Under the pieces are notes generated by a model, which saw nothing but the letters and a program-made list of their open reading frames with translations, ran no database searches and had not been told where the DNA came from. A stretch of DNA of 64,000 bases from NCBI RefSeq assembly GCF_051622035.1, contig NC_135362.1:21537001-21601000 (forward strand), written 5' to 3'. The translations under genes and the position numbers were made by a program. This DNA comes from Arctopsyche grandis (taxonomy: Eukaryota > Arthropoda > Insecta > Trichoptera > Hydropsychidae). The number at the start of each line of letters is the position of its first letter. Position 1 is the first letter of the stretch. Below are positions 24,870 to 38,019 of this stretch, in pieces.

Positions 24870-26906
24870 CTTATACATATGTATGTACCGGAGAAAGTTT
24901 TGGCCACCGTTTGACGAAAATTTGTTTATAATAAATAAATTAATTTATTTATTAAATTAGAATGACGAGGAAAATTAAATATTGTATTATTGGAATTACA
25001 ATATATGTAGTAAGATAATATTTTGACATATTTCTAGAAACAAGTTCGTAAAAATTGGTGAAAATAGAAAAAAATAAATTAATCGCATATAATGAATATC
25101 CAACGACATACATATGTACATACATACATACATTTGTTAATATGAGTATTGAGAGCACAATCAAAGTACACAAAAACTTTATGTATGTGTATGCATGTAC
25201 ATATTTTATTTTATACATATTAAAAAATAAAATATGTATATGCGTACATATTTGCGTACATATTCACACCTTTAATAACTCTACTTCCGCGCAGAATGAA
25301 TAAGATTCTTATAAAAATATATTACGGGAAAAACGATCTGAATCGAATTTGGCGAAAAATTGTACGTATTATGTTTGTAAGAAATCCCATTGAGTATATT
25401 TTAAGAATGTTTATGAAACTTAAAAAGCACAAAAAGGCGTAAAATTGATTTTCCTAACCAAAATAAAGTTCGTCGCTGCAAAAACCGAACAATCGATGTG
25501 TTTATCTTTAATCATATCGGTATATATGTATGTCACATATGTGAAATTATATTTCAAGTGAAAATATATTTTCACTGACGTTTCAGCGAAATCATAACCA
25601 GTTACATTTTCAGGGTCGGTTTTATTCATTTAAGATTAGATTGTTAGGCCTGATATTATTTAAGGATAAGATTGGGTTGTTAGGATTAAATTTATAGAGT
25701 TAAACGTTGTAAATTAATTGTTTGATACATTTCCACTGCTTGAATTGGTCAAAATATATTTTCCCTAGTGAAAACATATTTTCACTTGAAATATGCTTTC
25801 ACTGTAACATACACATACGTAGATGTTTCAATCATATAAAATATAATTGAAAAAAGAAGGAAATAATAAAGAACAGAGATAAACGTTTAATTATCACTTT
25901 ACAGAATAATAATGATATAATTAAAAAAAAATAAAGTATAATTCGAGAATCTGACAACACCAAAAGTTGATGATACGACAAATTTTTCATTTTTGTGCAA
26001 CGTGTAAAATTATGCACAACAGCAGTTAAGAGACAGACAATTTCACACGCGACTTTCTTAATCCATTCACACGTACCACTCTTAGTAACATTTGAAAACG
26101 GATAGAAATTAAATTATTAAAGGAAAGGTGGCGGCGGGGGATAAAGACTTCTAAAAAATGATCGTTGAAAGATCTGACGTGTCTGTCGATAGGAAATATT
26201 TGACATATTGCGGTAAAGAGTAAAATGATTAAAAAATCAAATCAGCACCGCATGAGTCAATGCGATGACAAGATTCGAGTAAAAAATATAACCTCGGAGC
26301 GAATTTGCGGTTTTAGTTTAAATACCCTGTCGCGACAAGGCGTCGCGGTTATCTCGCGAAAGACGCGGATCAGGGGGAGGGGAGGCGGGTTGGTCCGCGT
26401 GGGCCGCCTGCACCGGGACGGTCAAGGCTATCAAAGCAGAATTCGCAAGAGAGCCGGCATCCTTTTGGACCAAGGACACGGGGAGCACACCACATGCACT
26501 TCAAAACTTGATGGTTGCACCCTCGCGCTCGTCCCACTTGCTTACATTGTAGTCTGTGTTGGAATAACCGGACGAACGCGTCTCGATTCGATTGTTGCGT
26601 CGAACGTGGCCATTTCTTTTTTTCTTTTTTTTCATTTGCAATGCACATCATTAGGCTTATTATACGTATGGTTGTACTTTACGTTTGAAGATTCAGTATC
26701 TGAGCCTTCGACCGGTTTGCAATTTTCCCTCGGTTAGAAAACAAAATTGGCTGAAAAATATCTATTGGGTGTCTAATGGTGAGGCGGCAAGCAATTTTTG
26801 TTCATTGCAAACAGACAATCTAATTTACATATATGCATATGTAAGATGGAAAAAATAACTGCACACTCGATTTATAGGAAAATAGATGTATGCACATACA
26901 TATATG
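24870..26906. other. AT-rich DNA with ATGT microsatellites
   Basis: Contains a CATACATATGTACATACATA tract near 25108-25132. A 170-aa open frame lies at 26225-26737 (plus) in a GC patch; its Arg/Gly-rich composition and lack of motifs argue against a gene. A separate foldback element lies at 25527-25812. Confidence 0.45.
25527..25812. mobile_element. Foldback element, ~285 bp
   Basis: ATTTCAAGTGAAAATATATT at 25551 continues to 25576 and is repeated inverted at 25767-25792 with one mismatch in 26. Weaker similarity extends outwards (TGTATGTCACA... on the left, inverted TGTATGTTACA... on the right), giving arms of about 50 bp. The interior is AT-rich and non-coding. TA or longer target duplication not established. 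Confidence 0.55.
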
Positions 26907-27470
26907 CAGTGGTGTAGTGCTAAATAAAAAAAAATTAAGGCGGTGTTTAATTTTTATGCCCCCCCCCCCCTCTTTTATTTATAAAAAAATCAAATGCTAA
27001 ATAAAAAATATCCTTGTTGAAATTATGATGTTTATTATATTTTCTGAAACCTTTATAATAATAAGTAACATAACATAATAACATAATAACTAAAAGAAAA
27101 CGAAAATATATAAAAGATATTGGAAAAGAAGAATTAAAAAAATCTTCAAGTTTAAGAAAGAATTCTAGTTTGTTTTTAAAAATATTATGGTTTTCAGAAT
27201 TTATTACATATTGTTGGGAAGATGATTCCAAACTTTACCCACTCTGTTCGAAAAGAAGGAATTTCTGATCGATTTTGGTCTGGGAGTGTGATCTCTAACA
27301 GGAGTGTTTTCATTGAACGTAATGAGTTTGGATATAAGACAATTGATCATTTTTTATTATTTTCTACTTTAAGATTATTTAAGATTTCGATTAAGTCGCC
27401 TCTTATTCTTTTCGTCTCAAATGTTATTAATATTAGCCAAAATCGGCGACCTGGCCCTACCACACCACTG
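26907..27470. mobile_element. hAT-like non-autonomous element with perfect 8-bp TSD
   Basis: Left end CAGTGGTGTAGTG and right end, inverted, CAGTGGTGTGGTAGGG give a ~12-bp terminal repeat with one mismatch. The 8 bp outside each end are identical: CATATATG at 26899-26906 and 27471-27478. CAGTG termini and 8-bp duplications are characteristic of hAT transposons. The element has no transposase frame. Instead it encloses a broken non-LTR reverse transcriptase end (27140-27435) and a C12 run (26959-26970). Caveat: CATATATG is a common word in this window. Confidence 0.7.
27140..27435 (-). pseudogene. CR1/jockey-type LINE reverse transcriptase C-terminal fragment
   Basis: Minus-strand frames give, in order, ETKRIRGDLIEILNNLK, then PRPKSIRNSFFSNRVGKVWN, then NSENHNIFKNKLEFFLK. 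These match the conserved order in CR1/jockey-like LINEs (RRxRGDLIExxKIL ... RxxFFSxRVxxxWNxLP ... VNxFKNKLD). The three pieces are in different frames, so at least two frameshifts are present. The fragment lies wholly within the hAT-like boundaries 26907-27470. Confidence 0.75.
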
Positions 27471-27520
27471 CATATATGTATGGAAAAAGACAGATGTATG
27501 AAAAATACACATATTAAGCG

Positions 27521-27686
27521 GATTATTCCGCACATTGCGACCGCGCACACGACAATCGTTGCCATGAAAATCGCGAATACGGAATATCTGGCACTCGAGT
27601 TCTCGTTGGATGGAATTTTCGGGTGCCAGATGTTCCGTGAACGAGATTTTAGTGACGTGTGAGAGATCACTTTGTGCGGAATAATC
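27521..27686. mobile_element. Foldback MITE, 166 bp
   Basis: The ends GATTATTCCGCACA (27521-27534) and TGTGCGGAATAATC (27673-27686) are perfect inverted copies. Further inside, GGAATATCTGGCACTCGA (27579) is mirrored by TCGGGTGCCAGATGTTCC (27618), so the whole element can fold into one imperfect hairpin. It lies 51 bp from the hAT-like element. Superfamily not assigned. Confidence 0.8.
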
Positions 27687-30600
27687 ACCGAACCGAAAAA
27701 AATAGATGTACCTACATATGTTCAGGAAATACAATTACAAAAAATGAGTAAGCTATGTGATTTTTATTGGAAATGAGATCTGAGTATACGCCGTCAATTC
27801 TGAAACACGAATATTTTAGTAAGCTTACAGTAAGTATTCTAGTTTATAACAAATTCATGATTTTTGATTTTTTTTATTATTCCGAGAAGTCGAGAACTTA
27901 AAAAACAGCGTACTTATTACTCATTACTTAAAGTCGAATTTATCATTGATTCGCATTAAAAATTGAAAAATTGTCGACAAATGTATTTAACAGTAGTAGG
28001 TACAGTACACATGTGTTCGAAAACAATTTAACTGCGGTGCATTTTTGCAATTTATCACGATATTGAAATATATTCTAGTATTTTGTAATGCAGTCGATTT
28101 ACTACACACATCAAATAGTTTAAGCGCATGTAATAAAATCTTAATTGAATGCGACCGTTTTTTTTTCATTTTTGAATAAAAACCAATGCTCTGGTTCAAG
28201 AGGAAAATCACATGATAATCATATAAGCACATGTATGTATGTATGTATGTAATTCTCGTATATGTACACTTTTTAAGCACATTTTATATATGTACATACA
28301 TATGCGGCTACGTACATGCATAAAACACGCTGATAAAAATTATTACTTTCAAACACGCCAAGACTACTTATATTTATAAAACACATGTAAAGCGGGTCTT
28401 CTTCTGTTCTTAATACAAAAAGTGTTGATGTCGAGGTCCATTCAAAATTAGTTTCGCACTCATTTCATATAACATGCACAAACAAACGTAATACGTAGGT
28501 ACATAAGTATAATAATAGCAACGTGCGAGGTGTGGCGCTGTGTGAAGACACAAAATCGCGAGATATGTATGCCGTGAGAAGCGAACAAAGTCGTAATTAA
28601 ACGCTACGGATGAGGAACATTTCATTATGTGGGTGAGCCGTAATGGAAACCAATTTGTGTGATTCAGACGAAATGTTCCCGCGTATTGCATTTAGACGGG
28701 AAACGGTGCATCGTCTGAACGGAGGGGACGGGGACGGGGAGGACGTCGCCTTTAGATGGGACGTCGCCTTGCCGCCCCACACTCTCCCCGAACCGGTCGC
28801 CGCCCCCGCCTTTCGGAGGTGGCAACAGGGGGTTATAAATCCCCGGAACAGCTTTGACCGTAAAGCTTTAAAAACCGACCATCCACTCTCTTATAGGAAA
28901 TATTTTCACACAATATTGTTAAAGGGTCGCCAAGCAAACGAGTATTTTCTGATATATGGACAAAGTGATATCTTCGGATTACAATTTATAAATGTCACTA
29001 CATGTTTATATTGTATGGATTTAAAAATCATGTGAAAGCGTTTGGGATACGAAAAAGTACGACGAAAATAACGACAACACGTTCGGCTGAAGAATTTCGT
29101 TTATATGGTAGATGCAATGTATTTCGGAGACGTTTCGAGATTTAAAAATACATACATACATACATGTGTACAAATGCAAGATCTTTCAGAAAAATCTCAT
29201 GCGTGTATTTGAGGCAGTAAAATAATTTGTTTTTTCATCAAACAACCACAAGCTTGGTTGGTGGTTTTTAGAACCGACTAAGAATTCGAGGGTTGCTGGT
29301 GGATAAATTGGCAAACGACAGGTGAAAAGTGACGCGGCAGGTGATTCGGCGAATCTAGATCGTATCTTTTTATACTGCCGAACATATATTATTATACTTT
29401 AGTTTTTAATACAAAAGTTTTGATTGAATTTTTAAAAAGTCGATTACATATGTACGTACATATATTATTTCAAATACTCACATTCAACTGACACATAAAA
29501 ACACAATTCACAAACACAACACATCGTGCAAACGCAATCGAAGTTAGTCATTTTATCGAATTCCATGAAATGAGCAATCTAAAAATAAAAATAAAAAAAC
29601 TGTGTAGATATATTAAACGAAAAAACTTGTCGATAGTGAAACGACACACATTGAGCACATGAGAAGATCGTAAGGATCATCGCATGCTCTGATGCAAATA
29701 TTAATAAGACGAAAGTTAAAGTAAAGAAAAAGAAAAAAGTTAGTCTGAGATGAAAGCAGTTTTTGCGATAAAAAAAAGATCAAGGAGCAGAAGTCCTCTC
29801 GTCGCGACGTATTATGCACAACTGTGGCCGGCACGGGCAAATTTCACCGACGGTTTTCAATGTCCAGTCTTTCATCAAAGCGGCATTATAATAATGCGCG
29901 TGGTGAATGAGAATAATGATGAAGTAAGGGAGAGAAAACCACCCCTCAAAGTTGCGTACACGAGGGACGCGGCCCGGCGATCCTCTCGCTCTCTGCACTG
30001 CGAGAATGCACAGAAGTACAGTCTCCGTCGGAGCAGTGCCGATGACAAATATTAATATTATTCAAATATCAACATCGGTACCGGTCGACATCGGAAGGGT
30101 TAACAACGCCGCCTCCACCACCCCTGTAGTATCGGAAGTTGGAATATTTTAAGAATCGTATCCCAGAGATGATTGTGTGCGGTGAGTAAATATTTAATGA
30201 TCCGCTTCGACTAGACTGCTAGCGGATAGGGGGGGGGGGAGAGAATGGAGGATGCTTTTCGAAAACGGCAGCTCAAATTCAAATTAACAGATATACTTAT
30301 AATTTATGCATACTGTATTTCAATTCTGACGATGGCTATAAATTTGAAAGTTACAGGGTAAATATCCGTATATATAATATGTATATGCATGTATATGTAT
30401 AAAAAAAATTGCAAGGGAAATGTACATAACGGGTTAAAATTTATGATACACATACATACTATATAATATGTATCAAAGTAATTATCTATGCATGAATATT
30501 TTTAGAGTTGGCTGTGATTCCCACAGAACAACAGAAAAGTACATTTCACACGAAAATCGTAAAATGCGCACAATGGAAAAATATGTATCCGTAATTTTAT

Positions 30601-32117
30601 GAACAGCAACTGAACAAAAAGTAAGAAGAGGATACTTGTGAATTTGTGAAAAATTATGTATGAAATTTATGAATGAAATTCACTTCAGTTCATTCATTCG
30701 CCTCATCAAATTGTAATTATTTTAAATATGCTAATAACCGTAAATGTTTACATTATTTTTATGATCACAAAAAAAAAGAATGATTTTAATGTTTTAATTC
30801 GTGAGAGAATTACACAAAACCATAATCTCAACGTCATTTTGCTTTCGAGAGAGAAAAAAACTGTAATTTTCCGAGAAAAATATTTAGAAAATGTAGGTAT
30901 ATAAAATAAAAGTCTAAAGAAAATCTTTATGCCGGAAAATAAACAAGCGAAACAAAGTCAAGAAGGCAGCAATAATTCAAACTGTAAACGTGGCTGGAGT
31001 AGCTTGACCGTCAGCCCTTTCACGTAATAAAAAATATTCTTAACAAAAGAGATAAATATCCTCTGAAGGCGTAAAAACTCGGAAGTCGTCAGAGTTGTAT
31101 AAAATAAATAAATTCATAATATATTATCTGATAAAATTATTCAAAGAAACTTATGCGCGAAATAAGAAAACGAAGATAATCCGCACATAGTACATACATA
31201 CATGAGCATTTGAGCACATACATACATACATACATACGACACGAGCATGTGCTCTCAGTAATAACTATTGTTTGGACGTACATACGTACGTATGATGCTG
31301 GTGTAAACATAAGGGTTGGTCAAGACTGGTCCAGACCAGACCGGAGAGAAAGCGCATCTCTCCCCTGTACAACAAAGTTTGCATACGATTTAAACATACT
31401 CACACACATATGTACTTTTAAACACACACACACCCCAATACATTGAGAACTCGTCTATCGTACTATCTGGCCGTGCGTTTCCTAACATTGTTTCCGAGAA
31501 AAATGCAAATCTGGGAACTGTACGGCTCGTGGGAACGGACGACGCTCCTATAAAACTGACAAATTGAATGGAATAAATAATTCGGGGATTGAGGCGACGA
31601 TTGCAACGAATGCACCACACCTGGAGAACACCTAGAGCAGCAGCGGTATAGAGGGAGGAGGAACATTTTGAACTATGTGCACATTATACAATTGTATATA
31701 AATATAATATAAACTTGGCGAGTTTCCATGCGGTGAGATACGCATGAGATTTTTGGACTTTAGCTGTTAGCACTTAAGACTATCAATTTTATCGAGCTAG
31801 TTTCATTTCTCTTCTGAAGATGAGTCTTTCAGTTGCGAGGTTTTTTTTTTGTTGATATCCTTAGCTGTAATCAGCTAAATGTAGCATCATATATGTACAT
31901 ATGTATCTAATACGACGGCCGATGAAAAGAAGAATGACGAATGTTACATTTAGATTACATGCGAATGTATGTATATAGATCAAAAGATATTTTATGTGAA
32001 TGAAAGAGAACAACGGATATCAGACGGAGCAAGCAGATTTAACAAATTAAAATGGATTTAGACGGGTTATATTTATGAAACATCATACTGAAAGCGTCAT
32101 AGAATGAAAAAAAAATG
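27687..32117. other. Non-coding DNA
   Basis: AT-rich, with (ATGT)5 at 28231-28250, an ACATACATACATACATAC tract at about 31199-31237, and GC-richer patches at 28640-28870 and 29780-30150. The 130-aa frame at 28643-29035 has no recognisable family. Nothing else supported. Confidence 0.45.
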
Positions 32118-32232
32118 AAGGTCTATTCATATTGGCACAGTACAGACCGGCAACTGCACATGAATAGCAGTACGAAAAGTATTCTTTGGCACATTATATT
32201 GGTCTGTGCTATGCCAATAAGAATAGACCTTT
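32118..32232. mobile_element. MITE, ~115 bp, with 31-bp inverted repeats
   Basis: AAGGTCTATTCATATTGGCA at the left is mirrored at the right by TGCCAATAAGAATAGACCTT. The match extends to about 31 bp per arm (through ...ACAGACC) with about four differences. A possible AATG duplication flanks it (32114-32117 and 32233-32236). No coding content. Confidence 0.8.
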
Positions 32233-32562
32233 AATGGTAGAGTTTATGCAATCAAGGTGTTTCGCTTCAAATTGAATATTTGTTTATTTGTCTGACAAAT
32301 CTACGGTTTCAATTTAAAATCAATTAAATAAGTAGTATGCTATCTGACAACTAGTCTTGGGCGTTGGCTTGGTGCTTTTCAAATAACAATAGTTTGCTCC
32401 ATTAGTTAACAAAGCAAGAGAGCAAAAAAGCATGGTTGACAATGAGTAACTAACATTAGTGAACCATTTTTTGTGCGAAAAGCATCGTCCCAACGTCGAG
32501 TTTTGCTGAGAACTTAAGCCGCAGACGGCTTTTGGAAAGAGTCGGAGAGCAGAGTTACAAGT

Positions 32563-33140
32563 TTGGTGACCATACGTCCCGTTTTGGCCGGTATTGTTTG
32601 CACATATTTTTTGAAAAACAAATAGCTTTTTTTCATCAGTCATTTTTAAATTACTGTAAGATACAATATTATATCATATTTTGTTTTTTTATCTTGTTTC
32701 ATTTTCTTCTGTTAAAGAAATGTACGTTCTGGTAAAAATTATATTACTTAACAAAAAGAAGAAATGAAAATTAAAGAAATCAAAATTTTGTTTGTAAAAG
32801 GAACCAAGGTTATCATTTTAGAAAATCTGTAGTTATTTTATTTTTTAATTTTACGTTTTAGAAAAAAAAATATCAGCCATTAATATCAGAAAGATACTAA
32901 TTTTTACTTAATCTATGTACGTAGTAACAATAGAAGTTTTGTGATCATGCGAAAATTCGAACTCGAGATTTTGACTGATTCGAACTCAAAATCGATCACT
33001 GATCACGTTTTCGTGATCTAGAAAAATGTGTGTGTGGGGATTTTCTTTCATCTTGCAAACAATAATTGTACGTTCTGAAAAACATTATAATTTCTTGACA
33101 ATATTACCCGTTTTGATTCCTGGGAAATATGGTCACCAAA
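32563..33140. mobile_element. Candidate ~575-bp element with TTTGGTGACCATA inverted ends
   Basis: TTTGGTGACCATACGTCCCG at 32562-32581 is mirrored by TATGGTCACCAAA at 33128-33140. The motif ACCATACGTCCCG also recurs inverted at 39145-39250, suggesting a family. A TGTACGTTCTG direct repeat occurs inside (about 32721 and 33067). No target duplication found, so the boundaries are tentative. Confidence 0.45.
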
Positions 33141-33359
33141 GGCATTTTTTCAACTTCAATTTCCTACAAACTTTCACCCATTCGAGCAACGCCGATTAAT
33201 TCGCCTAGCCTGTTATTAAAGTTGACCTATAAAACCCCCAACGAACATAATCTGAAAGACTAGTATGTATCGCGAATACAATTCCAATGTCACTGTGAAG
33301 CCCACCCAAAAGAATAAACAAAACAGTTTGAATCAGTAGGACTTTACTATTGAACGATT

Positions 33360-33890
33360 AGTTTAGAGCGCGATTTGTTTTTTCGATATGTGTACAGACA
33401 GCGCGGACCTCCACGAAGGTCCCCGAACATCGCAAACCAGAAAGAACAACGAGCGTTGTTGTAGCACAACAAATGAGCGAGCGAACGAAAGACCCGGCAG
33501 CGCAAGACCGAAATCGCCGATTAGCTTAATTTTGCATATCGAAAACAATGCGGCGAAAGAACGGCGTGCCGACAAACGAGTCGAGTCGAGTCGAGTCGAG
33601 TCGTGGGGCACACAAACGAGAGCGGGTTTCGCTACGTTTTTAGTATTGTCTCGCGAGGATAGCGAACGAGGCTCTAATGTTGAGCAATTATAATGTGAAT
33701 TGCGGCTTGGCGTGTTGGCGAAAGTGGTGTCCGTCTGGCGGTCGTCTGCGCGTGCAGCTGCGGCTCGGTGCAGGACCGGTTCCGGCTCCGGCTCCGACTC
33801 CGACTCCGCGAATCTCGATCGTCACGTCATACACACATACCTGCACACACCTGCTCTCACACACACACACACACACACACACAAATTCAT
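33360..33890. other. GC-rich island with simple repeats
   Basis: It contains (GAGTC)n at 33577-33603, (GGCTCC/GACTCC)-like repeats at 33779-33808 and (AC)n at 33858-33881. Frames on both strands are Arg/Ser- or His/Thr-rich and not gene-like. It could be an alternative mbl promoter about 19 kb upstream of the coding exon, but the sequence does not prove it. Confidence 0.35.
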
Positions 33891-36800
33891 ACTTCTCATT
33901 TACTCTCTCGTAATATATGTATCATCTTTCGTCCATTATCTCGAGTATCAACAGCTTGTGTTCGTCAATCGATACTGACTTACCGCAGACTCGAATCCCG
34001 TCATTTTATTTGAAGTCGAACGATGTACCACATACATGCACACATACAGCACGGTAAATGTACTTCACTTGCTCTCACAACAAAGTGGGTGTGAATCATC
34101 GGATGTAAAATGTGCGTATGGCTACTGTTTAAAAGTCGTGCGTGACTCGGGTTCTGAATGCGTAACATTCGGAGTCACATTTTCAGTAAACGGACAATGA
34201 AAATTTTACGACTTAATATTGTACGTATGTATGTACTAAAATATAAACGTGACGTACATATGTATTTAACTTTTGGCTAATTGTAAAAAATGAAAGTTAT
34301 CGCCGTTTAAGCATAATCGAAAATCGATTCGAAATTTAGTAAACAAAAGAAAAAAAAAAAACACTCATTTTATCAATGTATCAAAGGTTATATACACAAT
34401 AGCTTGACATTTTGTATAGAGAAACTCTGAACTTTCGGTCTGTCGAAATTTTTACGCAAACTCGAAGCGATCATTCAAATAAAAATGCCACGAATGACCT
34501 ACAACAATGACAGGAACCATATCCGATCATTTAATCGATTAAATATAATAAATGCAAGATGATCGTTCTCGACCACTGCCAATCAAAATTCGTTGCCGTC
34601 AATCAACGTTTCTTTATACTAGCGAAAAACGAATCGTTTTAATTGTGAAAAAAGAAATAAAATGAATTTTGAATTCGATTACGAACTACATAGTATCGTT
34701 ACTGCTCTTCAATATACCTAAAAATGTTCCAAGAGCGTAATAGACCGTAGCGTTGATAAAAAAAAACATACCCAGACAAAACGCAAGATAGATTTGTAAG
34801 TGATTGTGCAGTATCCGCTAAATTTTGTTTTCATTAACGAACGACCGGTTAAATGAGATCCGTTGTGCAAGACAGCATGTGAACGTATCAACTTGCCAAC
34901 AAAAGTTGACAACTCGCCCACACCATCAATAGTACACCAACATTGATGACGTTGCGTTCATCCGTTGGTTCGTGAATTAATAGGATATTTATTACATACG
35001 ATTTCAACCTGTCCAAGGCGGTTGCATACATACATCACCACACGTTGAAACATTCAAGATAGCCAATCAATTGCAAAACAAAAATATAGCGACGGTATTT
35101 AAAAATATTATGACTCGCCAATAAAAATATAGAATCGATACATAATTGGTTCGCCTATGGGTTGCTTTTCTATATCGAATAACGACCCGCGAGGTTAACG
35201 CGTGAACTATAAAATTTCAACATAGTGCAAAGATCAACGGTCAAACGTGAAGAGAGAGATTTGAATCTCTTGTCACGAGATATTAAAAAACGAGGGGTTG
35301 GTCACAAAACAAGTTTAAGCAGTGTGTAAGATAAACTATTATTATATAAAGGACCTAGACGCTGACCTAGCATGGCTAGGGTTAGTCTGAGGCCGCAACC
35401 TGTTGGTTTACCTTTTCACCTTTGAAAATTATAATTAAGCTAATTTCACGTACGTTTGTATGTATGTAGGATATCCTAGGCATTAGTAAAAATCATAAAA
35501 ACATATTTATAGCACGTAAGATGTTGATATGAACAGTGTGATGAATATTCAGTGGTAATTTGCATACGTCTATCGGGGGAAGGCGATTGAAAAAAAAAGT
35601 GAAATTACAAAGTTCTAGTTTAAAAATGCAAAGGGTTAAATAAGAGGGTTACCGGTCATCTCATTAGAAATATTCCATTGACAAAGATGTGTAAAAAAAT
35701 AACTTGATATGAAAAAAGATCTATTCAAAATCTCACATACATACTTTGATGCAACTGCCCAATTCAACGGGAGAAAACCGTTAAATTCATCAGAATAAAA
35801 TCCGGTAAGAGTATAAAAAAACATTATTATACATTCGTTATATATATGTACTCATATACCTAATATTATAACGACATTAATTTCATTTTGGAATTGTAAG
35901 ATTGCAAGAATGAAAAATTTATTGAATTAGATGTACTAAAAAAAATTGGTACAAGAATTAATTTTGATGCCGAAAGAAGGTCAAAGTTCAACAAAATAAA
36001 CTTTGATACACATATCATAAAAGACAGTTATTTAAACTGTCCGCCGTGGAGAATTTATGTTTGCCTGAATTTGGCGATTGTCCTCCTTTATATGGAGAAA
36101 CCGGGTTGATTTCACATTCGCTGGCAGTGAAACAAAAGAACAATGAATTTCTGGGAATCGCGACTTTTTGAAAGTACCCGAACACCCGATGGATCATAAA
36201 AAGAAAAAAATATATACTTATATGTATAACCATCGCTCGAAATGGCAAGCATCCCTCAACGACTTTATCCAAGTTCTTGAGTATATTTTTCGTTTTATGC
36301 GCAATATCAAATGGTATCAATTTGACGTGCGGTATATTGAGAAGCGGCAAATTGTGTGCGAATATGTTTTAGAAAATCGGTGCACGATAGATTTTGTGTA
36401 GTACATACACAGTTGATAGTTGAATGGTAGTCGCAACGAGAGGTCGCCGAGATAGATACTGCGGTGAAAGGAAAGTGGACCGCGTTAATCTCATTCAAAA
36501 GAGAACGTTGACCCAACAGACAGCCGATATGTGCAGAAAAACTTTTACAATTGACATAATTGATGAGGAAAGTGATGGTGAGGCAGTGACTCACAGAATC
36601 CGTGCACAATGAAGAAGCTAAGCAATGGATTCAATGCGCGTGCCAATCGGTTCGAATGCAGACTGGTAGAGATATTGAATAGACGTTTGATTTTTAATAC
36701 ATATTTGTGTTGAAAAGAGGTGTTGCGATCGGACGCGCCGCGCATTATTTGGTGAAAATTAACTATTATTCACGACGAAACGCTCGGCGCACAATGGCGA

Positions 36801-38019
36801 GTTTTGAATCCAGAAACCTGTTCCAATAAAACCCAGAGTGGGAGATGGAAATGTAATGTAAGTTAAATTAAATAATTGCTAAAGAAATATATCCTGAAAA
36901 CAAATATCGTATATCAAGGCATATATTCAAATGCGGGCGAAAAACTCATCTGAAACTTTGCCAGGGAGAGAAGTTTCGAAAGTTCCCGTAGAGCGCGCCC
37001 GCGCGTATAACTTAACCCAACATTTATTGGAACTGATAAAATGTCAGAAAAATTACACATCATACAAATACGAAATAGCATTTTGATAAATTTTGCAAGA
37101 GCATTTTACAAATTTATGGCTTTCATTTTTCTAACAATAAATAATCGTTTAAGAAAGATTTTCAATCAACTACATACATACATACATACACACGTACAGG
37201 AAAATGTTATAGAATATTGTGATTGAAAATTTCGGCATGAAAAATTCGAATGTTCTCAAAAAAAATATATGTTGGGCGGGCTCAAAGCAACAACGACGCT
37301 CGAATGAACCGCAGTAGATGCATATACACGTACATATGGATGTGTTATACAATAATAAAAATGTGATATGCGAGTTGCTTCGAAGCGTTCAGTATACATA
37401 CATACATACATATACAATATACATGGTCGGTTTCCTTTATTTGGCGCGAGTGCAGTTTTTGCGCGGCTCCAGTGGCGCTCCTGACCGCGTCACGAGCTGA
37501 AAACAGGTTTGTTAGAAGGAAAAGAATGCTAAAATCATGAACGTTTGGCAACGTCTCCTCCGCGCTAAGCCACACTGCACTGCCTAAAATCGCATTCAAC
37601 CACAATCGCCAGAACAATAATCATTCCAATCGACTTTATTGAAGTTAGTTGCAAAAAAAAAACGGTAAAAATATGTATCACGTAGTCGTCAGACGTGGTC
37701 AAAAGTATTTTTTTTAAACCAAGATAATCTTGTCATATAGCCGATGGTGTAGAAATGTATTGTATAGCTTTTCTATTTATTTTTAATATTTTTTTTAATT
37801 TTCGATTCTTGTAGAGATTCATATGCATATAGAATTTTCATCGGTTGGTCAAAACTAGTGTTTTGAGTCAATTAGTTTGTTTTTGATAACAAACCAAATG
37901 ATGAAATAATTAATGTTTAAAACTTTTTTTATGTTCTCCCTTGAAATTTGGAACAGCTTCTTGCTAGAAATTAAAAAAAATACTTTCTGAAAGATAAGGC
38001 TTGCTTTATAAGAAAAAAA
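33891..38019. other. Non-coding DNA
   Basis: AT-rich intronic-type DNA with ACATACATACATAC tracts at about 37172-37190 and 37396-37412. No supported exon, RNA gene or bounded transposon. Confidence 0.45.

Noticed and set aside
26225..26737. 170-aa plus-strand frame
   Set aside because: No recognised domain; composition follows a local GC patch, and a minus-strand frame overlaps it. Not supportable as a gene.
33975..33990. Minus-strand donor-like GTAAGT at 33.98 kb as an mbl 5' exon
   Set aside because: The sequence on its exon side is ordinary AT-rich DNA without an acceptor or promoter signal; a single donor match is not enough.
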